The notes: generated by a model not told the origin, from the letters alone. A stretch of DNA of 64,000 nt from Brucella daejeonensis (GCF_014199265.1 NZ_JACIJG010000008.1:124001-188000); one strand, 5' to 3'. Counted from the stretch's first letter, positions 10,334 to 20,078 are shown. Numbers and translations are program-made.

Positions 10334-12010
10334 TCAGCCCTGCCTGGCCGTTTTCAGGCGCGTGTCGCTAAGCAGGCCCTGTTCTTCCAGAACCGGATAA
10401 GCCATCGACGCCAGCAGCGAATTGATCTGCTTCAGGTCGCGAATCGTGTCGAGGTGGATCGTGCTCGTCTCGATGCTGCGGGTCGCGCCTTCGCGAAGGC
10501 GCGTGAAATGGCGCATGCTTGTCTGCTTTTCCAGTTCGCGCAGCCGGTCCTTTTCCTGAACGAGCTGGCGGGCGGTGCGCCCGTCGCGCGACACGATCAC
10601 GTTGAAGGCCATATGGGCGTTGGCAAGCACCATGGCATGGAAATGGCTCAGTTCCTTCCAGCCTTCCTCGGTGAATTCCAGCTTGTGATCCATCTTCTTC
10701 TGAACCTGCGCCAGCATGTTGCGCACGATGATATCGCCCACCTGTTCGAGCTTTACGCAGGCGCCGAGCAATTCCTGCATCCGCAAGGCCTCGAAATCGC
10801 TGAGGCTCCGCGTTGCAAGCCTGGTGAGATAGAGCTTTATCGCGGCGTGTTTCCTGTCCACGCGGTCGTCCAGTGCTCCCAGTTCGTTGATGCGAGCCTG
10901 ATCGGGCTTTTCATAAAGCTCGATGATGCGACGCAGCATGACCTCGATGGTGTCGCAGACGCCGACCACTTCGCGGGTGGCGTTGGCGAGGGCCTGTGAC
11001 GGGCGGTCCAGCACGGCATTGTCGAGCGCGCTATATTCCTCGACAGCAATGGGCCGGGCGGGCGCGTTCTCGTCGGCATTGAGATGCACCAGCGCCTCGG
11101 TGGCACGCAGGACGAGACGGGAAAGCGGAATGCCCGCGATCATGACGATGACATTGAACAGGATATGCGCGTTGACCACCTGCGAAACCGGGTCCGCGCC
11201 CAGAAAGGCGACGGATGGCCTGAAGGTTTCGTAAAGCACCAGCATGACGAGCGAGCCCGCTCCGCGCATCAGGAGATTGCCGAGGGGAACCACGCGGGTT
11301 TCGGGCGGGGCGTTGCGGGTCAGAATGGGCGCGATGATGGAAGAGCCCAGATTGACGCCGAGCACCATCACCACGGCCAGTTCCGGCTCGATCAGGCCGC
11401 GCGAGGCGAAGGTGGTGAGCAGGATGACCGCCGCGACGCTTGAGTGAAACAGCCATGTCATCAGCGCGGCCAGAAGATAAGCCGTGACCGGATCGCCCGA
11501 CAGATAGTTGACGATGACAGGAAGCAACTCGCTCTGGCGCAGCGGTTCGGTCGCCTGGCCGGTCATTTCAAGAGACATGATGAGAAGGCCGACGCCGACC
11601 ACGATACGCCCGATCTGCCGCCAGTCGCGGCGCTCGGTCGTCATGAAGATGGCCGTGCCCACGACGAGGCAGAGCGGCACCAGAAGGGTCAGGTCATAGC
11701 TCAGGATCTTGACGACGAGGGCGGAGCCGAGTTCGCCGCCGCGCACGGCCATGAGACCCGCGACACCGGTGACAATACCCGAACCCACGAAGGAGCCGAC
11801 GAGAAGCGTGACCGCCGTCGAGCTTTGCAGGGCTATGGCCAGTGCAAGGCCGAAGGCCACGGACAATAGCGGATTGTGCATCTGGTTGCGCAGGCGCCGG
11901 CGCAGCTGGTCGCCATAGGCGCGCTCCACCCCGGTCCGCACCATGCGCGTTGCCCACAGCAGGAGGGCGACCGCACCGGCCAGATGCAAAAGGACTACAG
12001 AACCATTCAC
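10334..12010 (-). CDS. Na/Pi cotransporter family protein with C-terminal PhoU-like domain
   Basis: This 558-residue protein has the two Na/Pi-cotransport repeats in its membrane part, with the signatures ALQSSTAVTLLVGSFVG and FHSSVAAVILL (QSS-type motifs), and NLGSSIIAPI between. From about residue 340 it continues as a helical PhoU-like domain (KLEQVGDIIVRNML, DHKLEFTEEG). Homologues such as YjbB move phosphate across the inner membrane. The start is GTG at 12010, supported by AAGGGA 7 nt upstream. It lies between yqeY and dnaG but on the opposite strand. Whether it imports or exports phosphate cannot be told from sequence. Confidence 0.92.
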   Translation of the reverse strand: MNGSVVLLHLAGAVALLLWATRMVRTGVERAYGDQLRRRLRNQMHNPLLSVAFGLALAIALQSSTAVTLLVGSFVGSGIVTGVAGLMAVRGGELGSALVVKILSYDLTLLVPLCLVVGTAIFMTTERRDWRQIGRIVVGVGLLIMSLEMTGQATEPLRQSELLPVIVNYLSGDPVTAYLLAALMTWLFHSSVAAVILLTTFASRGLIEPELAVVMVLGVNLGSSIIAPILTRNAPPETRVVPLGNLLMRGAGSLVMLVLYETFRPSVAFLGADPVSQVVNAHILFNVIVMIAGIPLSRLVLRATEALVHLNADENAPARPIAVEEYSALDNAVLDRPSQALANATREVVGVCDTIEVMLRRIIELYEKPDQARINELGALDDRVDRKHAAIKLYLTRLATRSLSDFEALRMQELLGACVKLEQVGDIIVRNMLAQVQKKMDHKLEFTEEGWKELSHFHAMVLANAHMAFNVIVSRDGRTARQLVQEKDRLRELEKQTSMRHFTRLREGATRSIETSTIHLDTIRDLKQINSLLASMAYPVLEEQGLLSDTRLKTARQG

Positions 12011-12502
12011 GGCAGGATCCCTTCGGGTTGGAGGTGGTTGATGAGGGCGAACTTATTCGACAAACTGAGAAAAATTATGTTCCGGCTAATCAAATATGCC
12101 TGAGATATGGGCTTGTTCGCGATAAATTGCAATCCGCCAAAGCAGGGTCATGACGAACATATGACAGTTTTGTGACAGTCTGGAACGTCTGGTCGCGGCA
12201 TGTGATTAGCGGGGAGGGACAAGTCTGCGCGATGGACTGTGCGGGCCAGTAAGCCTATATACTCTTCAGAGCCTGTTCCAAAAGTCGCCATGAGCGGCTG
12301 CAAATGGCAATTTTCTGCGCTCCGGTGCTCATGTAGCTTTCTTTGGCGCATAGTCTTATCCGAAAAGTCTGCAACTTTTCGGGACTATGCTCGGAAGTAC
12401 ACTCAAGCTCCGGTACTCGAAAATCACCATTTTCGCACGCACATGCCGTTTTTTAATTCAGGCTCTTAGAGTCTGTTCTTCCGACCTGAAAGTGAATCTG
12501 TA
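12011..12502. other. Intergenic region upstream of dnaG
   Basis: Most of this gap is occupied by the large palindromic repeat at 12268-12467. The rest (12011-12267) carries the upstream region of the divergent transporter gene, and no gene is seen. The ribosome binding site for dnaG is weak. Confidence 0.5.
12268..12467. repeat. Large (200 bp) palindromic repeat element upstream of dnaG
   Basis: AGAGCCTG at 12268-12275 pairs with CAGGCTCT at 12460-12467. Inward, GCAAATGGCAATTTTC-type sequence pairs with GAAAATGGTGATTTTC on the other side. The centre is a strong hairpin: GCATAGTC/GACTATGC (12348-12355, 12383-12390) enclosing CCGAAAAGT/ACTTTTCGG (12360-12368, 12374-12382). Related copies lie at 6446-6540 and 34889-35054. 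It has no coding capacity. It resembles the Bru-RS class of Brucellaceae palindromes, but I cannot assign it by comparison. Confidence 0.8.
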
Positions 12503-14467
12503 ATGCGTTTTCCGCCCTCCTTTCTCGATGAGATCAGAGACCGCGTCCCGATCTCGACGCTGATTGGAACGCGTGTTTCGTTCGATCGCAAGAAGAGCAA
12601 TCCGCCGAAGGGCGATTTCTGGGCCTGCTGCCCCTTCCATGGGGAGAAGACGCCGAGCTTTCACTGTGAAGACCGCAAGGGCCGCTATCATTGCTTCGGC
12701 TGCGGCGTTACCGGCGATCACTTCAGGTTTCTGACCGATCTGGAAGGGTTGAGCTTTCCGGAAGCCGTGGAGCGTGTCGCCGATATGGCAGGCGTTCCGA
12801 TGCCTGCGCGCGACCCGGAAATGGAAAAGCGCGAAGCCCAGCGCGCCACGCTTTACGATGTGATGGAACTGGCGGCGCAGTTTTTCGAAAACCAGTTGCA
12901 AAGCGGGGTCGGCGCGAAAGCGCGCGCCTATCTGCGCGACCGCGGGCTGTCGACCGCAACGCAGCAGGCTTTCCGCATCGGCTACGCACCGGAATCGCGC
13001 AATGCGCTGAAGGAGTTTCTGGCGGGCAAGGGCGTTTCGCGCGAGCAGATCGAGGCCTGCGGCCTTGTGGTACACGGCGAAGGCATTGCCGTTTCCTATG
13101 ACCGCTTCCGCGACCGCGTCATGTTTCCCATTGAAGACCTGCGCGGACGCATCATCGCCTTTGGCGGTCGCGCGCTGTCGGCGGATGTGCCCGCCAAATA
13201 TCTCAACTCGCCGGAAACCGAACTGTTTCATAAAGGCCGCGTTCTTTATAATGGCCTCAAGGCGCGAAAAGCCTGCCAGCCGCAGGGCGGAGAGTCGGCG
13301 AAGGCGATCATTGCCGTTGAAGGCTATATGGATGTGATCGCGCTGGCGCAGGCGGGCATTCATCACGTGGTGGCTCCGCTCGGCACGGCGCTGACCGAAG
13401 AACAACTGGAATTGCTCTGGCGCATCAGCCCGGAACCGGTTCTCTGTTTCGACGGCGACGGCGCGGGTCTGCGTGCCGCTTATCGCGCCGCCGATCTCGG
13501 TCTGCCTGCGCTTCAGCCGGGCAAATCCTTGCGGTTCGCGCTTCTGCCGGAGGGGCAGGACCCGGACGATCTCGTCAAGGCGGAAGGCCCTTCGGCGTTT
13601 CATGCCGTCCTGCGCGATGCGAAACCGCTGGTCGATATGGTCTGGACGCGGGAGACGACCGGCGGCGTGTTCGACACGCCGGAGCGCCGGGCCGAACTTG
13701 AGGCGCGCCTGCGTGAAATCACCAGCCGCATTGCGAATGAGGACATTCGCCGCCATTACAGCCAGGATATGCGCGAGCGGGCGCAGATATTTTTCGGGCG
13801 AGGCAGGCAGGGACGGCCGGGCGGGAACCAGCGCAACCAGCCGTTCACGCGCCGCAATGAGGGTGGACGCGGCGGGCCGGCCATGGGCGGCGGGCGATTT
13901 GCGTTTTCGGATAGTCTGGTGCGCTCGACGCTGGTGAAGGGCGGTCGGCACGGCGGCGTGACCCATGCGCCCCTGCGCGAGACGGCCATCGTGCTGACAC
14001 TTCTCAATCACCCCCGGCTCATCGAGGAGGATTTCGAGACCGTGGCCGCGCTTGATCTGGGGCACGATTCCCTCAAGGCGCTGCATCTCGCCATGCTGGA
14101 CGTGCTGGCGGCAGGTCATGTGGATGACGGCGGTGCCATGCGTCATGCGCTGGTCAATGCCGGTCACGGCGAGCTGATCGGAATGCTGGAACTGGCGGTG
14201 AAGGGCGCCAAGCTTTGGACCGCAACGGCGCGGGCCGCCGAAGACGATGCGCGCGAAGCCCTTCGCCAGGCGCTTCACTTGCATCAGCGCGCGCGCACAC
14301 TACATAAGGAACTGCGAGCGGTTGAGGCCGCACTTGAAACGGACGAGACGGGCGAGTTGTTTGCACGGCTCAGAGATATACAAAATCAGATTTTGAAGGC
14401 TGATGCGACTGAAGCGCTGATCGACGGCTTTGGCCTGTCATCGGGGCGACCGCCCGGCGGTTTCTGA
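12503..14467 (+). CDS. dnaG: DNA primase
   Basis: DnaG synthesises RNA primers for the replicative polymerase at the fork. It has 654 residues. The CHC2 zinc-binding domain uses Cys43, His46, Cys64 and Cys67 (CPFHGEKTPSF ... YHCFGCG). The catalytic core includes RVMFPIEDLRGRIIAFGGRA and the TOPRIM motifs AVEGYMDVIALAQAG and CFDGDGAGLRAAYRA. A glycine/arginine-rich linker (GRGRQGRPGGNQRN and beyond, about residues 430-475) separates the polymerase domain from the C-terminal helicase-binding domain. rpoD follows on the same strand after 463 nt, the usual macromolecular-synthesis arrangement without rpsU. Confidence 0.97.
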   Translation: MRFPPSFLDEIRDRVPISTLIGTRVSFDRKKSNPPKGDFWACCPFHGEKTPSFHCEDRKGRYHCFGCGVTGDHFRFLTDLEGLSFPEAVERVADMAGVPMPARDPEMEKREAQRATLYDVMELAAQFFENQLQSGVGAKARAYLRDRGLSTATQQAFRIGYAPESRNALKEFLAGKGVSREQIEACGLVVHGEGIAVSYDRFRDRVMFPIEDLRGRIIAFGGRALSADVPAKYLNSPETELFHKGRVLYNGLKARKACQPQGGESAKAIIAVEGYMDVIALAQAGIHHVVAPLGTALTEEQLELLWRISPEPVLCFDGDGAGLRAAYRAADLGLPALQPGKSLRFALLPEGQDPDDLVKAEGPSAFHAVLRDAKPLVDMVWTRETTGGVFDTPERRAELEARLREITSRIANEDIRRHYSQDMRERAQIFFGRGRQGRPGGNQRNQPFTRRNEGGRGGPAMGGGRFAFSDSLVRSTLVKGGRHGGVTHAPLRETAIVLTLLNHPRLIEEDFETVAALDLGHDSLKALHLAMLDVLAAGHVDDGGAMRHALVNAGHGELIGMLELAVKGAKLWTATARAAEDDAREALRQALHLHQRARTLHKELRAVEAALETDETGELFARLRDIQNQILKADATEALIDGFGLSSGRPPGGF

Positions 14468-14930
14468 TTCGCCCGGCGAATCAGTTCTGCGAAAGCTGCC
14501 GGCAAAGCGGGCTTGCGACCGTGAAATCGTGCCCTAATTGGCTTCTGAGCGGAAGGCGACAATAAATGATTCGCTTTTTGAGCCCGAATCAGGTGAGTCG
14601 CTCTTGACGTGCGGCGTAAATGACGGAATCACGACTGTCCGAATACTGGTCGAACAAGGAAAACAATGAACCGGTGATATTCCCGATGCCCGTTGCCGCG
14701 ATTATTCCGGCAGGAAGGCAAGGGGCGGAAACCGTGGCGTTGGCTTGCTGCCTGCCTGATCCGTCCACAGGAAATCGGAGATAATGAAGCCCGATGACGA
14801 TGGCAAGGTTAATCCGCCATTAACAGGAAATCGGTTACTCGCAGAATCAACTGACGGCTTGCGGCCTCGCAAAACCGTCCGAGCACTCTATATATCTTAG
14901 ACGCGACCGGGGTCGCCTGGAGAAGAGCAT
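14468..14930. other. Intergenic region between dnaG and rpoD
   Basis: No gene was found in these 463 nt. The stretch TCTATATATC at 14887-14896, about 40 nt before rpoD, is a plausible -10 region. I could not pair it confidently with a -35 or a heat-shock element. Confidence 0.4.
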
Positions 14931-16949
14931 ATGGCAACGAAGGTTAAGGAAAACGAAGAAGCCGAAGTCGAGCGCGAAGGTGCTGCCGACGGTCCGCTTC
15001 TCGACCTTTCTGACGATGCTGTCAAGAAGATGATCAAGGTCGCCAAGAAGCGCGGCTACGTCACCATGGACGAGCTGAACGCCGTGCTTCCTTCCGAGGA
15101 AGTGACGTCCGAGCAGATCGAAGACACCATGTCGATGCTTTCCGACATGGGCATCAATGTCGTCGAAGACGACGAGCAGGATAACGATCGCGAAGAAAAC
15201 AGCGACGACGAAGCGGAAGAAGGCGGCGAACTGGTTGAAGCCGGCAGCACGGCTGTCGCTACCACCACGACCAAGAAGGAACCGACGGACCGCACCGACG
15301 ATCCGGTGCGCATGTATCTGCGCGAAATGGGTTCTGTCGAGCTTCTGTCGCGCGAAGGCGAAATCGCCATCGCAAAGCGCATCGAAGCTGGCCGCGAAAC
15401 GATGATTGCCGGGCTTTGCGAAAGCCCGCTGACCTTCCAGGCCATCATCATCTGGCGTGAACAGCTTAACGAATCCAATATTCTCCTGCGTGAAATCATC
15501 GATCTCGAAACCACCTATGCCGGCCCGGAAGCCAAGCAGGCTCCGGTAATCGAGCGTGTGGAAGAGGAAAAGCCGCGCGACGACAAGTCTCCGCGCCGCT
15601 CTCGCGATGACGACGACATCACCAATGTCGGCGGCGACGCGCAGGTGGAAGAGGAAGAAGACGACGAAGACGAAGCCAACCTGTCGCTGGCGGCCATGGA
15701 AGCCGAACTGCGCCCACAGGTCATGGAGACGCTCGACCTTATCGCCGACACCTACAAGAAGCTGCGCAAGCTGCAGGACCAGCAGGTCGAGGGCCGTCTG
15801 GCTGCGACCGGCGAGCTCTCCTCCAGCCAGGAGCGTCGTTACAAGGAACTGAAGGATCAGCTCATCAAAGCGGTGAAGTCGCTGTCGCTGAACCAGAACC
15901 GTATCGAACAGCTTGTCGAACAGCTTTACGACATCAACAAGCGTCTGGTGCAGAACGAAGGCAAGCTTCTGCGCCTGGCCGAATCCTTTGGCGTGCGCCG
16001 CGAGGAATTCCTGAAGGAATATCAGGGCCACGAGCTGGATCCGAACTGGGTCGAGCGCGTCGGCACGCTTTCGGCTCGCGGGTGGAAGGAATTCGCGGCC
16101 AAGGAAGCGCGCGCCATCGACCGCCTGCGTTCGGAAATCCAGATGCTGGCTACCGAAACCGCGATTTCGATCGGCGAGTTCCGCCGCATCGTCAATCAGG
16201 TGCAGAAGGGCGAACGCGAGGCGACCATCGCCAAGAAGGAAATGGTCGAGGCGAACCTGCGTCTCGTTATTTCGATTGCCAAGAAATACACCAATCGCGG
16301 ACTGCAATTCCTCGATCTCATTCAGGAAGGCAATATCGGCCTGATGAAGGCGGTCGACAAGTTCGAGTACCGTCGCGGCTACAAGTTCTCGACCTATGCC
16401 ACATGGTGGATTCGTCAGGCGATCACACGCTCGATTGCCGATCAGGCGCGCACGATCCGCATTCCGGTGCACATGATCGAAACGATCAACAAGATCGTTC
16501 GTACATCGCGCCAGATGCTGCATGAAATCGGCCGCGAGCCGACGCCGGAAGAACTGGCGGAAAAGCTCGCCATGCCGCTTGAAAAAGTGCGCAAGGTGCT
16601 GAAGATCGCCAAGGAACCGATCAGCCTCGAAACGCCGGTCGGCGACGAGGAAGATTCACACTTGGGCGATTTCATCGAGGATAAGAACGCGCTTCTGCCC
16701 ATCGATGCGGCCATTCAGGCCAATCTGCGCGACACGACGACCCGTGTTCTGGCGTCGCTGACGCCGCGTGAGGAACGTGTTCTGCGTATGCGCTTCGGCA
16801 TCGGCATGAACACCGACCACACGCTGGAAGAGGTTGGCCAGCAGTTCTCGGTCACGCGCGAACGTATTCGCCAGATTGAAGCCAAGGCGCTGCGCAAACT
16901 GAAACATCCAAGCCGTTCGCGCAAACTGCGTTCGTTCCTGGATAGCTAA
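14931..16949 (+). CDS. rpoD: RNA polymerase primary sigma factor (sigma-70)
   Basis: This is the housekeeping sigma factor that directs RNA polymerase to vegetative promoters. It has 672 residues. Region 1.1 at the N-terminus ([19 protein letters not shown]) is followed by region 1.2 ([20 protein letters not shown]) and a long acidic non-conserved region typical of alphaproteobacteria. Region 2 carries the core-binding and -10 recognition helices ([37 protein letters not shown]). Region 4 has the -35 helix-turn-helix ([20 protein letters not shown]). GGAGAAGAG precedes the ATG at 14931. hlyU lies 24 nt downstream and is probably co-transcribed. Confidence 0.98.
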   Translation: MATKVKENEEAEVEREGAADGPLLDLSDDAVKKMIKVAKKRGYVTMDELNAVLPSEEVTSEQIEDTMSMLSDMGINVVEDDEQDNDREENSDDEAEEGGELVEAGSTAVATTTTKKEPTDRTDDPVRMYLREMGSVELLSREGEIAIAKRIEAGRETMIAGLCESPLTFQAIIIWREQLNESNILLREIIDLETTYAGPEAKQAPVIERVEEEKPRDDKSPRRSRDDDDITNVGGDAQVEEEEDDEDEANLSLAAMEAELRPQVMETLDLIADTYKKLRKLQDQQVEGRLAATGELSSSQERRYKELKDQLIKAVKSLSLNQNRIEQLVEQLYDINKRLVQNEGKLLRLAESFGVRREEFLKEYQGHELDPNWVERVGTLSARGWKEFAAKEARAIDRLRSEIQMLATETAISIGEFRRIVNQVQKGEREATIAKKEMVEANLRLVISIAKKYTNRGLQFLDLIQEGNIGLMKAVDKFEYRRGYKFSTYATWWIRQAITRSIADQARTIRIPVHMIETINKIVRTSRQMLHEIGREPTPEELAEKLAMPLEKVRKVLKIAKEPISLETPVGDEEDSHLGDFIEDKNALLPIDAAIQANLRDTTTRVLASLTPREERVLRMRFGIGMNTDHTLEEVGQQFSVTRERIRQIEAKALRKLKHPSRSRKLRSFLDS

Positions 16950-16973
16950 AACAGTACGGGAAGGGGAGGCGAC

Positions 16974-17264
16974 ATGTCCTTTTTGAAGCGTCTTTTCGGC
17001 GGAGGTTCCGCCTCCGAAACGCCGGCGGAGCCAAAAGAGGCCGGTCGCCTTGAGCACAAGGATTTTCTGATCGTTGCCACGCCTTATAGCGAGGGCGGGC
17101 AGTATCAGGTCTGCGGCGTCATCTCGAAGACGATTGACGGCGAGCTGAAGGAATATCGTTTCGTGCGCGCCGACCGTTGTCCCGGTATTGAAGACGCCGC
17201 CAGCATTGCGCTGAACAAGGGACGTCAGATTGTCGACGAACAGGGCGAGCGCATTTTCGGCTGA
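16974..17264 (+). CDS. HlyU family protein
   Basis: This 96-residue protein has the HlyU-family core (EHKDFLIVATPYSEGGQYQV, CGVISKTIDGELKEYRFVRA, DRCPGIEDAA, KGRQIVDEQGERIF). Despite the family name, alphaproteobacterial members lack an obvious helix-turn-helix and their role is unknown. GGGGAGG lies just before the ATG. It follows rpoD closely and ends in a strong terminator, so it probably shares the rpoD transcript. Confidence 0.85.
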   Translation: MSFLKRLFGGGSASETPAEPKEAGRLEHKDFLIVATPYSEGGQYQVCGVISKTIDGELKEYRFVRADRCPGIEDAASIALNKGRQIVDEQGERIFG

Positions 17265-17297
17265 AGAAGATCGCAGCTCAATGGAACGAGGGAACAA

Positions 17298-17325
17298 GCC
17301 GCGCAACATGGATGCGCGGCTTTTT
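17298..17325 (+). terminator. Terminator of the rpoD-hlyU unit
   Basis: GCCGCGCA / TGCGCGGC with a seven-base loop is followed by five T. Confidence 0.9.
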
Positions 17326-17334
17326 ATTTGACGA

Positions 17335-17595
17335 TCAGTGCGGATGGCACACGAAGGAGACGATTTTCCGGACGATCGGCAGGATGGTGAGCAGGACCGG
17401 AAAAGCGATCAGCCAGGAAAGAGCCCATGAGCTCATCCAGCTCGATGCGAGATCGGGGTGGCCGATACCAAGACTTTTCGCCGTTGCGACCAGCGAGACG
17501 ACAAATGTCATCATGATCGATAGAATGAAAGGCATCACAATAGATGCATAACGTGCTGGCAGTTTTCTGCGCCGCGCGCCTTCAAGCCGAGACAT
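17335..17595 (-). CDS. DUF2798 two-helix membrane protein
   Basis: This 86-residue protein has a basic N-terminus (RLEGARRRKLPARY) and two membrane helices (IVMPFILSIMMTFVVSLVAT and WALSWLIAFPVLLTILPIV) separated by a short loop with TAKSLGIGHPDLASSW. The layout and the PARYASIVMPFILSI stretch match DUF2798. The function is unknown. It is convergent to hlyU and stands alone. Confidence 0.8.
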   Translation of the reverse strand: MSRLEGARRRKLPARYASIVMPFILSIMMTFVVSLVATAKSLGIGHPDLASSWMSSWALSWLIAFPVLLTILPIVRKIVSFVCHPH

Positions 17596-17806
17596 GTGTA
17601 TTCCTGAATGTTACGTGGGGGACATGCAACAAAACATCGAGGTGAATGGCCGCTCTGGCCGGTTCGATGCGTTGCCTGACGTAAGATACTTTCAGCCATC
17701 GTGATGGCCGTAATCGATTATCCTGACAACAGTCGCATTTCAAGAGTTCGGGGCGGCGGCGATTTGTCCATGCCATTCCCGACACAATTCCGTTATACGC
17801 TGCATC

Positions 17807-18262
17807 ATGAACGACAAACCTTTCTGGCGTACCAAGACCCTGAATCAGCTTACCCGCAGTGAGTGGGAGAGCCTTTGCGACGGTTGCGGAAAGTGCTGCC
17901 TGCACAAGCTGCTGGACGACGACACCGACGAGATTCACTGGACCAGCGTCGCCTGTACGCTGCTCAATCCCGAAACCTGTCAGTGTCGCGACTATCCCAA
18001 CCGGAAGAAAACCGTACCCGATTGCGTGTTCCTGACGCCGGAGATCGTGGACGAGGTGAACTGGCTGCCCGTGACATGCGCTTATCGTCTCGTCGCGGAA
18101 GGCTCCGATCTCTACTGGTGGCACCCGCTCGTGTCGGGTTCGCCCGATACCGTGCATGAGGCGGGCATTTCCGCGCGCGGCAAGGTGACGGCATTCGACC
18201 ACGACATGGAAGACGACAACGATTATCTCGACCATATGGTGATGGAGAGTCCAGGTCGCTGA
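17807..18262 (+). CDS. YcgN/UPF0260 family cysteine-cluster protein
   Basis: This 151-residue conserved cytoplasmic protein carries the CxxCxxCC-type metal-binding motif of the UPF0260 family ([13 protein letters not shown]), further cysteines in [17 protein letters not shown], and [12 protein letters not shown] and [11 protein letters not shown]. The clustered cysteines suggest a bound metal or iron-sulfur cluster. No function is established that I can rely on. It has its own upstream region and no close partner. Confidence 0.92.
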   Translation: MNDKPFWRTKTLNQLTRSEWESLCDGCGKCCLHKLLDDDTDEIHWTSVACTLLNPETCQCRDYPNRKKTVPDCVFLTPEIVDEVNWLPVTCAYRLVAEGSDLYWWHPLVSGSPDTVHEAGISARGKVTAFDHDMEDDNDYLDHMVMESPGR

Positions 18263-18534
18263 CCCTTCCAGATGAGGGGGAAAAATTCCGCCGGAATCAC
18301 AATTCAAACATTGCTTAAATTTAATCTTGCGCCATATGGCGCGGGGATTTCATCGCGCAATCATTTAACTGTCTGTTTTGTATGGATTATTCGGGTGGCC
18401 GGTACGCCGGCATCCGTGATATGCGCCCGGATGAACCAGACATGAATACCGGTTTTCTCTTCCATTCATATCCCGGGGACTAATTATCGGATGTCTCAGG
18501 CAAGGGTCTGGAAACAAATCGAAAGAGGTTCAGC

Positions 18535-18888
18535 ATGTCTGCTATTTCGCTCAAGTCGTTCGTCGTGACCGCTGCTGTTGGTGTTGCGGCCATCTTCACC
18601 ATGGCTGCTTCGGCTGGCGCCGCATCGCCGGTTGCCGCTCCGGCGATCAGCACTTCGGTTCATTCCGCCGTCGTGAATGTCGATTATCGTAGCTATCGCC
18701 ACGGTCGTCCCGTCTATCGCGGGCGGGCCTGCTCGGTGGAACGTGCGAAGATGAAAGCAAATCGGATGGGTATCCGGAAAGCACGTGTCGTCTATCGTGG
18801 CAAATCGGTTCGGGTGCGTGGTTTCCGCCATGGTCGCCCGGCAGGCGTTGTGTTCGCCAATGCTCGCGGTTGCCCGATCATCCGCTAA
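18535..18888 (+). CDS. Small exported basic protein of unknown function
   Basis: This 117-residue protein has a clear Sec signal peptide (KSFVVTAAVGVAAIFTMAASAGA, cut expected near residue 29). The short mature part is rich in arginine, glycine and tyrosine (YRSYRHGRPVYRGRACSVER, GKSVRVRGFRHGRPAG). It contains two cysteines that could form a disulfide in the periplasm. AAAGAGGTT is the ribosome binding site. The 272-nt upstream gap contains a perfect GCGCCATATGGCGC palindrome near 18330. I do not recognise a functional family. Confidence 0.8.
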   Translation: MSAISLKSFVVTAAVGVAAIFTMAASAGAASPVAAPAISTSVHSAVVNVDYRSYRHGRPVYRGRACSVERAKMKANRMGIRKARVVYRGKSVRVRGFRHGRPAGVVFANARGCPIIR

Positions 18889-18906
18889 AGCCTGTATTTG
18901 ACTTTT

Positions 18907-18942
18907 AAAAGCCCCGACCCGAGCAATCGTGTCGGGGCTTTT
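18907..18942. terminator. Bidirectional terminator between the exported protein gene and bp26
   Basis: AAAAGCCCCGAC / GTCGGGGCTTTT is a perfect 12-bp stem with a 12-nt loop between convergent genes, with A and T tracts on both sides. Confidence 0.92.
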
Positions 18943-18962
18943 CTTTGCCTGTCGAGCGGTTG

Positions 18963-19718
18963 TTATTCCTTGATTTCGAAAACGACGTTGACCGAGACGT
19001 TGTAGCTGTTTTCGCCTGCCGCCACCGGTACGGAATCTTCCGGCGCCGCGGCAGCCATGGTCTTGAACTGCTGGCGGGCAATCGGCATCGGCATTGGCGG
19101 GCGGCTCTGTTCGCTGATTTCGACAACACGCCCCAGGCTGACGCTGGCGGCATCGGCGAGTGTCTTGGCCTTGGCTATAGCGTCGGCAACGGCCCGTTTG
19201 CGCGCCTCATTGACGGTGGCGGCTGGGTTGTCGTTGACGAAGGTCAGGTCGCCGCCCTGATTGACGCCGAGGGTAACGGATTCATCCAGTACGTTTCCGA
19301 CCTTGGCCAGATCGCGTACGCGAACCGTCAGGCTGTTGGAAACGGTGTAGCCGGTGATGCTCGGCTCCTTCAGGCCGTTCTTGTCGTCCGGATAGACGTA
19401 GCGCGGCTGGATATTGATGCCCCCGGTCTGGAGGTCGCGATCCTCGATGCCGGCCTTTTTCATGGCTTCGAGCACCTTCGACATGGCTTCGTTATTCGCA
19501 GTCATGGCTTCGCGGGCGGTCTTTGCCTCGCGCAGCACGGAGAGATTGAGAATGGCCATGTCGGGCGAGGCAGTCATGGTACCTTCTCCGGTCACGGCGA
19601 TACGCGCGGGCTGCTTCGTCATCTGATTCTCCTGTGCCGAAGCCGGCAGTGCCAGAGCGCCAGCGAGCATGATTGCAGAAAAGGAGGTTGCAAGAAGAGT
19701 GGTAGCGCGGTTGTTCAT
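18963..19718 (-). CDS. bp26: Periplasmic immunogenic protein BP26/OMP28 (SIMPL/DUF541 domain)
   Basis: This 251-residue periplasmic protein carries a SIMPL (DUF541) domain. It is the homologue of the Brucella BP26/OMP28 antigen, which forms large oligomers. The signal peptide ends at ALPASAQ. The mature part starts [20 protein letters not shown] and contains [40 protein letters not shown] and [14 protein letters not shown]. It differs from the Brucella melitensis-group protein as I remember it at scattered positions, which fits an Ochrobactrum-type strain. GGAG precedes the ATG. The 3' side is a terminator and an unrelated gene, with no IS711. Confidence 0.95.
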   Translation of the reverse strand: MNNRATTLLATSFSAIMLAGALALPASAQENQMTKQPARIAVTGEGTMTASPDMAILNLSVLREAKTAREAMTANNEAMSKVLEAMKKAGIEDRDLQTGGINIQPRYVYPDDKNGLKEPSITGYTVSNSLTVRVRDLAKVGNVLDESVTLGVNQGGDLTFVNDNPAATVNEARKRAVADAIAKAKTLADAASVSLGRVVEISEQSRPPMPMPIARQQFKTMAAAAPEDSVPVAAGENSYNVSVNVVFEIKE

Positions 19719-20001
19719 AAAATCTCCTGTACAGAAAGTTGATGCAGTCGGAACAAAGCAGAGCGGGCCGGTGAGCTTGTCTGTTTTGCCTTCGAAATCA
19801 ATCGTTTCTTGGGTTACCCCTCAATTATTGAGCCGATAATAGCAGATTCGAAGCGCCCGCGAATTACAACCGGCGGTTCATGTCCTGTTTTTCACGGTTC
19901 CTGATTGCACCCATCGCAACCGAATATGTGCGCATTAGGGCAGGTGATGTAATTGACAGCTTGTGTCCCGGCTTTCTTTAGGGTAGGGCAGGACTTGCGT
20001 G

Positions 20002-20078
20002 GGGCCTGTAGCTCAATTGGTTAGAGCCGGCGGCTCATAACCGCTTGGTTGGGGGTTCGAGTCCCTCCGGGCCCACCA
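20002..20078 (+). tRNA. tRNA with CAU anticodon, probably tRNA-Ile2 (k2C-modified)
   Basis: A 77-nt cloverleaf can be folded. The acceptor GGGCCTG pairs with CGGGCCC, the D arm is GCTC/GAGC, the anticodon stem GGCGG/CCGCT holds the loop CTCATAA, and the T arm is GGGGG TTCGAGT CCCTC. CCA is encoded. The anticodon is CAU. The variable region CTTGGTTG and the GGCGGCTCATAACCGC stem-loop resemble E. coli tRNA-Ile2 more than elongator tRNA-Met, and the acceptor does not look like an initiator. The Ile2 assignment is an inference. Confidence 0.9.

Noticed and set aside
12458..14284. 608-codon frame opposite dnaG
   Set aside because: It is antisense to a certain gene, with His/Arg-rich low-information translation typical of shadows.
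14468..14930. Heat-shock (RpoH) promoter for rpoD
   Set aside because: CTTG at 14858 and the TATATAT block are 24 nt apart, too far for the alphaproteobacterial RpoH spacing.
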